The notes under the pieces are model-generated. The model was given only the letters and a program-made list of their open reading frames with translations, ran no database searches and was not told the origin of the DNA. The position numbers were made by a program, and so were the translations under genes. 6,207 nucleotides of DNA from positions 1 to 6,207 of the forward strand of contig JACDEY010000077.1 in NCBI GenBank assembly GCA_013816105.1, given 5' to 3'. This DNA comes from Actinomycetota bacterium (GTDB lineage: Bacteria; Actinomycetota; UBA4738). Below, piece after piece: positions 1-5,761 of this stretch (position 1 is its first letter; each line of letters opens with the position of its first letter).

Positions 1-1
1 C

Positions 2-883
2 TGCTCGGACGAGCGCGTCCTGCTGCACGGGCAGGCCATCCCGAACGTCGGGCCACTGCAGGCGAACCTGGAGGCCATGGAGGAGACGGTCCGCAGGTAT
101 CCGATCGCGGCCTGGAAGACCTTCACACACTACCCAGACCTGTGGGAGCGCTCCGGCAACGCCTGGTGGCTCGACGATCACGAGGCCGGCGTCCCGCAGG
201 TCGGCGAGGCCTTCATCCGCAAGGCGGTGGAGCTCGGGGTCCCACGCATCTGCGTCCACAAGGGGTTCTCGCGCGACAGCCGGTTCGCATCGCCGGTCGA
301 CGTGGGACCGGCCGCCCGCAAGCACCCGGAAGCGAGCTTCCTCGTCTACCACTCGGGCTACGAGAGCGGTACGGCGGAAGGCCCGTACACGACGGCGACC
401 GCTGGAGTGGGGGTGAACCGCCTGATCGCCTCGCTCCGGAAGGCCGGCGTGGGTCCGAACGAGAACGTCTACGCCGAGCTCGGTTCGACGTGGTGGAGCG
501 TGATGAGAGACCCGACCTCCGCCGCCCACGTCCTTGGGAAACTCCTGAGGTATGTCGGCGAGGACAACGTCGTGTGGGGAACGGACTGCCTCTTCTACGG
601 GTCGCCCCAGGACCAGATCCAGGCGTTCCGCGCCTTCTCCATCACCGAGGCTTTCCAGGATCGGTTCGGCTATCCAGAGCTCACGAAGGAGATCAAGCGA
701 AAGGTCCTGGGCGCCAATGCCGCCCGTGTCTACGGCGTGGATCCCATCACCGTGCCCTGCACCTTCACCCCGAAGGAGCTTGCCGAGATCCGGCGGTCCC
801 TTCCGGGGAAGACGCGAACCTACGGACCCACATCCATGCCAGAGGTCCGCGCGTTCATCGAGCACCATCGCGGCTGGCCGTAG
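2..883 (+). CDS. Amidohydrolase-family protein (amidohydrolase 2, metal-dependent TIM barrel), C-terminal part, truncated by the window edge
   Basis: The frame is open from the left edge and the sequence before the first ATG (position 77) still reads as protein, so this is the last 293 residues of a longer gene, not one starting at 77. The fragment looks like the second half of an amidohydrolase-2 (PF04909-type) barrel. It has a strand ending in ICVHKG (His codon 257-259), a second strand FLVYHSGYE (His at 350-352), then ENVYAELGS, and finally VVWGTDC, where the Asp at 584-586 sits where these enzymes carry the conserved metal-binding or catalytic aspartate. The usual N-terminal HxH metal motif would lie outside the window. 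The later helix KRKVLGANAARVYGVD is typical of this family, in which the barrel ends with an 'N-A-x-R-x-(Y/F)-G' segment. Substrate cannot be told: family members include decarboxylases and hydrolases. A stem-loop follows the stop directly. Family assignment is fairly secure; function is unknown. Confidence 0.8.
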   Translation, partial: CSDERVLLHGQAIPNVGPLQANLEAMEETVRRYPIAAWKTFTHYPDLWERSGNAWWLDDHEAGVPQVGEAFIRKAVELGVPRICVHKGFSRDSRFASPVDVGPAARKHPEASFLVYHSGYESGTAEGPYTTATAGVGVNRLIASLRKAGVGPNENVYAELGSTWWSVMRDPTSAAHVLGKLLRYVGEDNVVWGTDCLFYGSPQDQIQAFRAFSITEAFQDRFGYPELTKEIKRKVLGANAARVYGVDPITVPCTFTPKELAEIRRSLPGKTRTYGPTSMPEVRAFIEHHRGWP

Positions 884-885
884 CC

Positions 886-913
886 CGGGACTCTTCCGCC
901 GTGGAAGGGCCCG
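886..913 (+). terminator. Stem-loop just after the amidohydrolase stop, probable terminator without a T-tract
   Basis: CGGG (886-889) pairs with CCCG (910-913), and CTCTTCC (891-897) pairs with GGAAGGG (903-909) including one T-G wobble. This gives an 11-pair stem with a single bulged A (890) and a 5-base loop (898-902). It begins 3 bases after the amidohydrolase stop codon and before lysC. No run of T follows, so it is not a canonical intrinsic terminator. Hairpins lacking a U-tract have been proposed as terminators in actinobacteria, but that use here is inference. Confidence 0.5.
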
Positions 914-933
914 ATGACAGGGTTAAGGTTCAT

Positions 934-959
934 GGGGCTCGACGCAAGGGGCTCGACGC
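934..959 (+). repeat. 12-base tandem direct repeat (period 14) upstream of lysC
   Basis: GGGGCTCGACGC occurs exactly at 934-945 and again at 948-959, separated by AA. A partial third echo (GACGCGGG) follows. The repeat lies 35-61 bases before the chosen lysC start, in otherwise non-coding sequence between the hairpin and the ribosome-binding site. It could be a duplicated binding site for a regulator of the lysC-asd unit, or a simple slippage duplication. I see no convincing -35/-10 pair in the gap. Confidence 0.7.
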
Positions 960-982
960 GACGCGGGTTCTGCGATCCGGCT

Positions 983-989
983 AGGGGGG
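983..989 (+). promoter_or_regulatory. Ribosome-binding site that supports the lysC start at 995
   Basis: AGGGGGG lies 5 bases upstream of ATG 995. This start places the KYGG motif at residues 7-10, the usual place in aspartokinases. A competing in-frame ATG at 914 also has a purine-rich stretch (GGAAGGG, 903-909), but that stretch is one arm of the hairpin, and the 27 added residues are Gly/Arg-rich and match nothing in the family as I know it. Confidence 0.6.
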
Positions 990-994
990 CCGCG

Positions 995-2266
995 ATGTCG
1001 GTGATCGTCCAGAAGTACGGCGGCACGTCGGTCGCCGACGCGAACCGCATCCGGATCGTCGCCGAACGGGTGGCCGCCGCGCGGCGGGACGGGCATGACG
1101 TAGTCGTCGTCGTCTCGGCGATGGGGGACACGACCGACGAGCTCATGGCGATGGCGCACGAGCTCACCCCGATGCCGAATCCGCGAGAGCTGGACCTTCT
1201 CCTCACCGCCGGCGAGCGGATCGCGATGTCCCTGCTCGCGGTCGCGATCAACGCCGCCGGGTTCCCCGCCGCCTCCTACACCGGCTCCCAGGCCGGCATC
1301 ATCACCGACACCGCGCACGGGCAGGCGAAGATCATCGACATCCGTCCGGGCCGCATCCTCGAGGCGATCTCGAAGGGTTCCATCGTAATCGTCGCCGGGT
1401 TTCAGGGCGTCTCGACCGCATATGACGTGACCACCCTGGGACGGGGTGGGTCCGACACGACGGCGGTGGCATTGGCCGCCGCCCTGAGCGCGGACTTCTG
1501 CGAGATCTACACGGACGTCCCCGGCGTGTTCACCGCCGATCCGCGGGTCGTCCCCGAGGCCAGCAAGCTCCACGCCGTCTCCTACGAGGAGATGCTCGAG
1601 CTCGCGTCCTCGGGCGCGCGGGTCCTGCAGCTGCGAGCCGTCGAGTACGCTCGCACCCACGGCGTCCGGGTGCACGTCCGGTCGTCGTTCACCGACGAGC
1701 CGGGGACCTGGGTGACCGAGGAAGACGTCCGCATGGAGCAGGCGATGATCTCCGGCGTCGCCTCCGATGATTCCGAGGCGAAGGTGACGCTCGAGGGCGT
1801 ACCCGACCGGCCCGGCGTGGCCGCCGCCGTGTTCGCCGCGATGGCGCGCGACGGAGTGCCGGTCGACATGATCGTCCAGAACGTCGCCCGCGACGGGCGC
1901 ACGGACATCTCCTTCCTCGTGCCCGAGCCGGACCTCTCCCGGCTTACCTCCTCCATGGACCGGCTGGTCCGTGAGGTCGGCGCGCTGGGCTTCGGCGCGG
2001 ACCGGGACGTCGCGAAGATCTCGCTGGTGGGCGCCGGCATACGCAGTCACCCGGAAGTGCTAGCCGGGATGTTCGAGGCGCTCGCGGCCGAGGACATCAA
2101 CCTGCAGATGATCTCGACGTCCTCCATACGGATCTCGTGTGTGATCCAGGCCGCGGACGCCGACCGCGCCGTCCGCGCAGTGCACCGGCGCTTCGCCATC
2201 TCGGAGGAGGCCGGCCCGCGGGAGCGGCACCCCGAGGGCGCTCCTCCGCGCGAGGACGTCCCGTAG
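995..2266 (+). CDS. lysC: Aspartokinase (aspartate kinase), lysC type, with two C-terminal ACT domains
   Basis: The enzyme phosphorylates L-aspartate with ATP to 4-aspartyl phosphate, the committed step to lysine/diaminopimelate, threonine, methionine and isoleucine; it is cytoplasmic. The predicted protein is 423 residues, close to the 421 of the Corynebacterium enzyme. The kinase domain (about 1-240) shows VQKYGGTS at 5-12 with Lys7, [10 protein letters not shown] at 41-50, GERI at 73-76 with Glu74, GFQG at 135-138 and LGRGGSDT at 148-155. Two ACT regulatory domains follow: one beginning near residue 263 ([15 protein letters not shown]), the second near 341 ([15 protein letters not shown]) and containing ISTSSIRIS. 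This architecture is the feedback-inhibited, lysine/threonine-responsive class; the effectors here are inferred. Compared with the Corynebacterium protein from memory, the loop after IVQNV in the first ACT domain is about three residues shorter, which could alter effector response. The stop is one base from the asd start, so the two genes are surely co-expressed. An internal start probably yields a separate regulatory subunit. The gap before it is too short for a lysine riboswitch. Confidence 0.97.
   Translation: MSVIVQKYGGTSVADANRIRIVAERVAAARRDGHDVVVVVSAMGDTTDELMAMAHELTPMPNPRELDLLLTAGERIAMSLLAVAINAAGFPAASYTGSQAGIITDTAHGQAKIIDIRPGRILEAISKGSIVIVAGFQGVSTAYDVTTLGRGGSDTTAVALAAALSADFCEIYTDVPGVFTADPRVVPEASKLHAVSYEEMLELASSGARVLQLRAVEYARTHGVRVHVRSSFTDEPGTWVTEEDVRMEQAMISGVASDDSEAKVTLEGVPDRPGVAAAVFAAMARDGVPVDMIVQNVARDGRTDISFLVPEPDLSRLTSSMDRLVREVGALGFGADRDVAKISLVGAGIRSHPEVLAGMFEALAAEDINLQMISTSSIRISCVIQAADADRAVRAVHRRFAISEEAGPRERHPEGAPPREDVP
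1718..1735 (+). promoter_or_regulatory. Probable internal translation start for the aspartokinase beta (regulatory) subunit
   Basis: GAGGAAG (1718-1724) stands 8 bases before an in-frame ATG at 1733-1735, codon 247 of lysC. Translation from there would give 177 residues covering only the two ACT domains. In Corynebacterium glutamicum and Bacillus subtilis, aspartokinase is an alpha2beta2 complex whose beta subunit is translated from an internal in-frame start at about this point in the gene. The spacing and the strong ribosome-binding site are visible; use of the start is inferred from those relatives. Confidence 0.65.
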
Positions 2267-2267
2267 C

Positions 2268-3320
2268 ATGGGGTCCATGCGGGTGGCGGTGGTCGGTGCG
2301 ACCGGAGCGGTCGGCCGGGAGATGATCCGGATCCTCGAGGAACGTGAGTTTCCGCTCGAGGAGCTGATCCTGTTCGCCTCGGCCCGCTCGGAAGGGAAAC
2401 GGCTCTCGTTCCGAGGCGAGTCCCATCCGGTCCGCGGCCTGGACGAGGGGTGGTTCGACGGCGTGGATCTCGCCCTGGTCTCCGCCGGCAGCGGGATCGC
2501 TCGCGAGATCATCCCGCGCGCCGCCGCCGATGGCACGGTGAACGTCGACAACTCCTCGGCCTTCCGGATGGATCCGAACGTTCCGCTCGTCGTCCCGGAG
2601 ATCAATTCGGATGCGCTCGGAGGCCACCGTGGCATCGTGGCGAACGGCAACTGCACTGCCATAACCGCGCTGATGCCGCTGGCTCCTCTGCACCGCGAGT
2701 TCGGGCTCCGGTCGCTGGTCACTTCGTCGTACCAGTCCGTTTCCGGCGCCGGCATGAAAGGCATCCGTGAGCTCGCCGAGCAGGTCGAGAAGCTGCACGG
2801 CCAGGAGGAAACGCTCGGCTACCCCGACGCCGCGGCGCTCCCCGTCGGCGACGTCTTTCCCCGAACCATCGCCTTCAACGTCATCCCGATGTGCGAGGAG
2901 TTCGACCCCGACGGCACGGGCTTCACCACCGAGGAGCTGAAGATGGGGGGCGAGATCCGCAAGGTACTGGGTCTCCCGGAGCTGTCTGTGGCGGCGACGG
3001 CCGTTCGCGTTCCCGTGGCCGTCGGCCACGGGGTCTCCGTCTACGCGCGGTTCGAGGCGCGCGTGACTGCAGAGAGTGCGCGGGAGGCGCTCCGGGGTGC
3101 CGCGGGAGTCCGGGTGCTGGACGACCCGTCGGCCGAGGCCTTCCCGACGCCGCTCGATGCGGCAGGCCTGGACGACGTGCTTGTTGGGCGGATCCGCCAG
3201 CCCGAGGACGACCCGAACGCCCTGATGCTGTTCGCCGTCGGCGACAACCTTCGCAAGGGAGCGGCGCTGAACGCGGTCCAGATCGCGGAGCTTCTCGCGC
3301 GGCCGGCGGCTTCGGCCTAG
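2268..3320 (+). CDS. asd: Aspartate-semialdehyde dehydrogenase
   Basis: The enzyme reduces 4-aspartyl phosphate, the product of the preceding gene, to L-aspartate 4-semialdehyde using NADPH and releasing phosphate. The 350-residue protein is of normal length. The N-terminal Rossmann motif GATGAVG lies at 10-16, the phosphate/cofactor loop NSSAFR at 95-100, and the catalytic Cys129 in ANGNCTAI. SYQSVSGAGMKGI follows, then a substrate-binding helix TTEELKMGGEIRKVLG, and the catalytic His254 in VRVPVAVGHG. All expected catalytic residues are present. The start is uncertain by three codons: ATG 2268 follows the lysC TAG by one base, with GAGGA at 2252-2256 a little far upstream, while ATG 2277 gives a protein beginning MRVAVVGATG, with a purine run (2270-2273) close before it. 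Either way it is translationally coupled to lysC. The stop lies inside a short direct repeat, 7 bases from the stop of the convergent D-aminopeptidase gene. Confidence 0.97.
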   Translation: MGSMRVAVVGATGAVGREMIRILEEREFPLEELILFASARSEGKRLSFRGESHPVRGLDEGWFDGVDLALVSAGSGIAREIIPRAAADGTVNVDNSSAFRMDPNVPLVVPEINSDALGGHRGIVANGNCTAITALMPLAPLHREFGLRSLVTSSYQSVSGAGMKGIRELAEQVEKLHGQEETLGYPDAAALPVGDVFPRTIAFNVIPMCEEFDPDGTGFTTEELKMGGEIRKVLGLPELSVAATAVRVPVAVGHGVSVYARFEARVTAESAREALRGAAGVRVLDDPSAEAFPTPLDAAGLDDVLVGRIRQPEDDPNALMLFAVGDNLRKGAALNAVQIAELLARPAASA

Positions 3321-3331
3321 GCTCGGCCTAG
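3312..3331. repeat. 9-base direct repeat spanning the convergent stop codons of asd and the D-aminopeptidase gene
   Basis: TCGGCCTAG occurs at 3312-3320 and at 3323-3331 with two bases between. The first copy ends with the asd TAG; the second contains the D-aminopeptidase TAG read on the other strand (3328-3330). Because CTAG is self-complementary, each copy offers TAG on both strands. CTAGG (3317-3321) and CCTAG (3327-3331) also form a 5-pair stem with a 5-base loop. This is the only hairpin at the junction and is weak, with no T-tract, so termination by it is doubtful. Confidence 0.6.
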
Positions 3332-4152
3332 CTATCGTTCGAGGCCAGGTACATCCAGGCCAGCAGGCAGCGGAAGCCTTCCAGGAAGTCCTCGGTCTCG
3401 AACAGGAGTGTGCGCGGGCCGGTTCGGCGTGATCCCGGCACCAGGAAGCACAGGTCGGCCATCCCGCTCCGCATCAGGTCGACCTCGAACCGGTACGGTC
3501 CCGGCGGCCGGAAAGGCTCGAGATCGGACGCCCCGCCGACGGCTGCCGCGGCGCCTTCCCGGATCGCCGCGCGGGCGGCCGAGGGATGCAGACTGCGGGC
3601 GACCGCCGCGCCGTAGCCCTCCTTGACCGCCACGGTCCGGACGCCCGGGAGTCGCTTGAAGGCGACCTCGCAGATCTTGTCGTCGCCGGTCACCAGTCCC
3701 ACCGGGACGCCGAAGGTCCCGGCGACGGCCGCGTTGAGCTCGGCCTCGGAGAACGACTCGCCGTTCACGCGCACGTCGTGAAGCGTCCGGCCCGAGTACG
3801 TGTGGTCGAGGACCGCCGCCTCGGTCCCGGCCGCGGCGTGGTAGCCCACGAACAGCGCCACGCCGAACTCCGGCCCGAGGCCCTGCATCATCGAGAGCGG
3901 AACCTTCGGCGAACCGAGCGTGAGCTCCGCCCGGGCGTCGAGCGCCTCCTGCAGGAGGTTGTACATGTCGCCGTGCGAGTCGTTCACGACGACCGAGGAC
4001 GCGCCCCCCTCGAAGGAGCCGGCCACCGCCGCGTTCGCCTCTTCGGTCATGAGGCGCCGGGACTCCGGGTAGTCGTCGCTTCCGCGCGAGACCTGCCGGC
4101 CGTGCGCGATGCCGGCGATGCCTTCCATGTCGACCGAGATGAAGACCTTCAC
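3328..4152 (-). CDS. dppA: D-aminopeptidase of the DppA type (peptidase family M55)
   Basis: Family members are zinc-dependent, cytoplasmic, self-compartmentalising decamers that remove N-terminal D-amino acids from short peptides such as those derived from cell walls. The protein is 274 residues, the length I recall for Bacillus subtilis DppA. Metal-binding positions match that enzyme: Asp8 and Glu10 in SVDMEG, His60 in VVVNDSHGD, His105 in LFVGYHA, and Glu136 in SFSEAELNA; His117 in VLDHTYSG is at the place of the catalytic histidine. The start is GTG (4150-4152): the next in-frame ATG is codon 9, after Asp8, so it would remove a metal ligand, and GTG has a strong ribosome-binding site. It lies 36 bases after the Eis-type gene and is probably last in a four-gene unit. 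No peptide transporter genes are nearby, unlike the B. subtilis dpp operon, so its natural substrate is open: recycling of wall peptides or a scavenging role are inferences. Confidence 0.93.
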   Translation of the reverse strand: MKVFISVDMEGIAGIAHGRQVSRGSDDYPESRRLMTEEANAAVAGSFEGGASSVVVNDSHGDMYNLLQEALDARAELTLGSPKVPLSMMQGLGPEFGVALFVGYHAAAGTEAAVLDHTYSGRTLHDVRVNGESFSEAELNAAVAGTFGVPVGLVTGDDKICEVAFKRLPGVRTVAVKEGYGAAVARSLHPSAARAAIREGAAAAVGGASDLEPFRPPGPYRFEVDLMRSGMADLCFLVPGSRRTGPRTLLFETEDFLEGFRCLLAWMYLASNDS

Positions 4153-4156
4153 GCTG

Positions 4157-4164
4157 CCTCCTTT
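4157..4164 (-). promoter_or_regulatory. Strong ribosome-binding site of the D-aminopeptidase gene, fixing a GTG start
   Basis: On the minus strand AAAGGAGG is followed by four bases (CAGC) and then GTG (4152-4150). It is the best match to the 16S rRNA tail in this gene cluster and lets the downstream gene be translated independently of the Eis-type gene ending at 4189. Confidence 0.75.
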
Positions 4165-4188
4165 TTCGGGCTATCGCTGCCGGATCGC

Positions 4189-5418
4189 TCAGAAGAAGTC
4201 CGGCGTCCAGGGGGCCGGGCCCGCGAAGAGCCGGCCGAACAGGCCCAGGGACGGGGAGCGGGGGTCGACCAGCCCGGCGCGCGCGGCTGCCGCGGGTGAG
4301 ACGTAAGCCGCGAACATCGTGCTGAGCGCTCCGATGGGGATGGGTGGGCCGCCGTCCCGGTCGTCCCCGTCTGCCCTGCTCACACGCACCTTCCCCCCCT
4401 CCACCTCCAGGAGGAATGGCCCGCGGTTGTCCGGGAACTGCGGGTCGTCCACCGCGAAGACGGCCTCCCCGTGGACGTCCTCGGGGTAGCCTCGACCCTC
4501 GAGGGCCGCCGGAACGTCCAGGATGCGCGACATGAACCGCCAGGTCCGCGCGACCTGCAGGGTCTGTTCGGGCAGCAGGAAGGCCATCGGGTCGGACGGA
4601 GGACCCTGCCAGGTCAGCTCCCGGCCGACGCCTTTGAAGCGACGGAAGAAGCCGAGGAGCGCAATCGCGGCGCGCGGCGAGTGCGCCACCAGATGCGTGC
4701 AGGCGACGCGGCATCCCCAGTCCGCGGCCTCGCCAAGTCGTTCCTGACGGTACGCCGCGTAGCCCTCGGGCGCATCGCCTTCGTCGGTGGCCACGGTTCC
4801 GCCGGGTTCCTCGGCGCTGTGCCGGCCCAGGACCCGCTGCCGCCACCAGTCCTCCTCCAGGCCCTCGACGAGGCCGTTCTCCCGCTCCGCGAGGCGTCGA
4901 AACGACCGGCGGATCGGCTCGTCGTCCTCGGGCATCGCGACGAGATCCGCCGCCGCATCATTCCCCCAGCCGGATCGGGCCGAGGGGAGCTCGCCGAGGA
5001 GCACCCGGTGCACCGTGAAAACCCCGCCGTACTCGAACCCGAGCCGACGGTAGAAAGGAAGGGTCGACGGATAGAGCGACGCGAGGAGGTTGCCGGACTG
5101 GCGGGCCTCATCGAGCAGCCGGCGCATGACCTCGCCCCCCATCCCGGTTCCCCGTGCGATCGGGTCCGTGGCGACGCTCGCGATGCCGATCGTGGCGAGG
5201 GGACGGCCCCCGAACCACTGCGCGGTGGCGTACCCCTGCGCCGTCGCGAGCACCCGGTCGCCCTCCACGGCGACCAGGACCCGCTCCGGACGGAACCGCT
5301 CCTCGAACTTCGCAACCCACGCGGGCGGCAGGTTGAACGAGGAGGTCCACAGCGGTCCGATGGACTCGCCGTCCTCCGGGCGCGCCCGGCGGATCTCCCG
5401 GCCGGGGCCGGCGGTCAT
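4189..5418 (-). CDS. eis: Eis-type GNAT N-acetyltransferase
   Basis: Predicted to be a 409-residue cytoplasmic acetyl-CoA-dependent N-acetyltransferase of the Eis group (two GNAT-like domains followed by an SCP2-like C-terminal domain), close to the roughly 400 residues of mycobacterial Eis. The N-terminal GNAT domain contains the acetyl-CoA loop in SVATDPIARGTGMGGEVMRR (81-100, with the R-G-x-G-x-G signature) and FYRRLGFEYGG at 122-132, whose Tyr123 corresponds to the proposed general-acid tyrosine of Eis. The chain ends APWTPDFF: in Eis the terminal carboxylate, next to aromatic residues, takes part in catalysis, and this ending agrees. The start at 5418 is chosen because its ATGA overlaps the stop of the MazG-like gene by four bases and the domain begins directly (REIRRARPEDGE). 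Eis of Mycobacterium tuberculosis acetylates aminoglycosides at several amines, but many relatives have unknown targets, so resistance should not be assumed. The symbol denotes family membership. Confidence 0.88.
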   Translation of the reverse strand: MTAGPGREIRRARPEDGESIGPLWTSSFNLPPAWVAKFEERFRPERVLVAVEGDRVLATAQGYATAQWFGGRPLATIGIASVATDPIARGTGMGGEVMRRLLDEARQSGNLLASLYPSTLPFYRRLGFEYGGVFTVHRVLLGELPSARSGWGNDAAADLVAMPEDDEPIRRSFRRLAERENGLVEGLEEDWWRQRVLGRHSAEEPGGTVATDEGDAPEGYAAYRQERLGEAADWGCRVACTHLVAHSPRAAIALLGFFRRFKGVGRELTWQGPPSDPMAFLLPEQTLQVARTWRFMSRILDVPAALEGRGYPEDVHGEAVFAVDDPQFPDNRGPFLLEVEGGKVRVSRADGDDRDGGPPIPIGALSTMFAAYVSPAAAARAGLVDPRSPSLGLFGRLFAGPAPWTPDFF

Positions 5419-5457
5419 GCCTTGCCCGCGACCGGCGGTGATGCCTCGCTCGCGACC
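5410..5457. repeat. 24-base imperfect tandem repeat across the MazG-like / Eis-type junction
   Basis: Positions 5410-5433 and 5434-5457 match at 21 of 24 bases and lie head to tail. The period is 8 codons, so both genes' frames are kept: the MazG-like tail reads PVASEASP then PVAGKA, and the Eis frame reads ITAG upstream then MTAG. One of the three differences (5416 versus 5440) turns ATC into the ATG used as the Eis start, within the ATGA overlap. The repeat appears to have shaped this junction. Confidence 0.75.
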
Positions 5458-5750
5458 GGCTCGCCGGGGTCGGGGCAGGCACAGGGGGCTTCGCCGCACT
5501 TCGGACATCCGTCCGTGTACCGACTGGCGGCCGCCTCGAGGTCCACTCCCGCGAGCGTGGCCAGCGAGGTCAGCCACGCCAGCACGTCTCCCACCTCGTG
5601 GAGGCGGTTCCCGCGGTCCGGATGACGGAGCGATCGCGCGAGCTCCCCGACCTCCTCGACGAACCAGCGGAAGGTGCCGTCGATCCCACGGGCGGTGTCA
5701 CGCTCGGAGTAGGTGCGGCGCACGGCTTCCTGAAACGCAGCGAGGTCCAT
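5415..5750 (-). CDS. Small MazG-like nucleotide pyrophosphohydrolase with a C-terminal cysteine cluster
   Basis: A 111-residue protein. Residues 1-75 fit the all-alpha MazG/NTP-PPase fold: EEVGE at 32-36 and EVGD at 52-55 give the E-E-x-x-E ... E-x-x-D set of acidic residues that bind magnesium in these enzymes. Such proteins hydrolyse nucleoside triphosphates to the monophosphate and pyrophosphate, often as house-cleaning of non-canonical nucleotides; the substrate here is unknown. After the fold comes GCPKCGEAPCACP, with Cys82, Cys85, Cys90 and Cys92, which could bind a metal such as zinc; similar tails occur in some archaeal and actinobacterial MazG-like proteins. The last 17 or so residues are low-complexity and come from a tandem repeat. 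The start at 5750 comes 11 bases after the stop of the LLM oxidoreductase gene; its ribosome-binding site is weak (GGCGG), which suggests coupling to the upstream gene. The stop overlaps the Eis start (ATGA). Confidence 0.85.
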   Translation of the reverse strand: MDLAAFQEAVRRTYSERDTARGIDGTFRWFVEEVGELARSLRHPDRGNRLHEVGDVLAWLTSLATLAGVDLEAAASRYTDGCPKCGEAPCACPDPGEPVASEASPPVAGKA

Positions 5751-5761
5751 GGCCGCCGAGT

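Noticed and set aside
77..883. Amidohydrolase gene starting at the ATG at 77
   Set aside because: The frame is open to the left edge and the preceding codons read as natural protein (LLHGQAIPNVGPLQANLEA); a complete enzyme of this family would need its N-terminal metal motif upstream.
884..994. Lysine riboswitch or T-box upstream of lysC
   Set aside because: The gap is only 111 bases, shorter than a lysine riboswitch, and I find no T-box sequence or matching helices.
914..994. Promoter with -35 near TGACAG (915-920)
   Set aside because: No acceptable -10 element lies 16-18 bases downstream, so I do not annotate a promoter.
923..2050. Long open frame of 375 codons on the minus strand opposite lysC
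   Set aside because: It is antisense to a clearly conserved aspartokinase. Its product is rich in Arg, Gly, His and Asp with no recognisable motif, as expected for a shadow frame in GC-rich DNA.
3332..4846. 504-codon minus-strand open frame overlapping the D-aminopeptidase and Eis-type genes
   Set aside because: It is out of frame with two well-supported genes on the same strand and encodes Arg/Gly-rich sequence without domains.
4471..5625. 384-codon plus-strand open frame opposite the Eis-type and MazG-like genes
   Set aside because: Shadow of GC-rich coding sequence; no family resemblance, and the opposite strand carries conserved motifs throughout.
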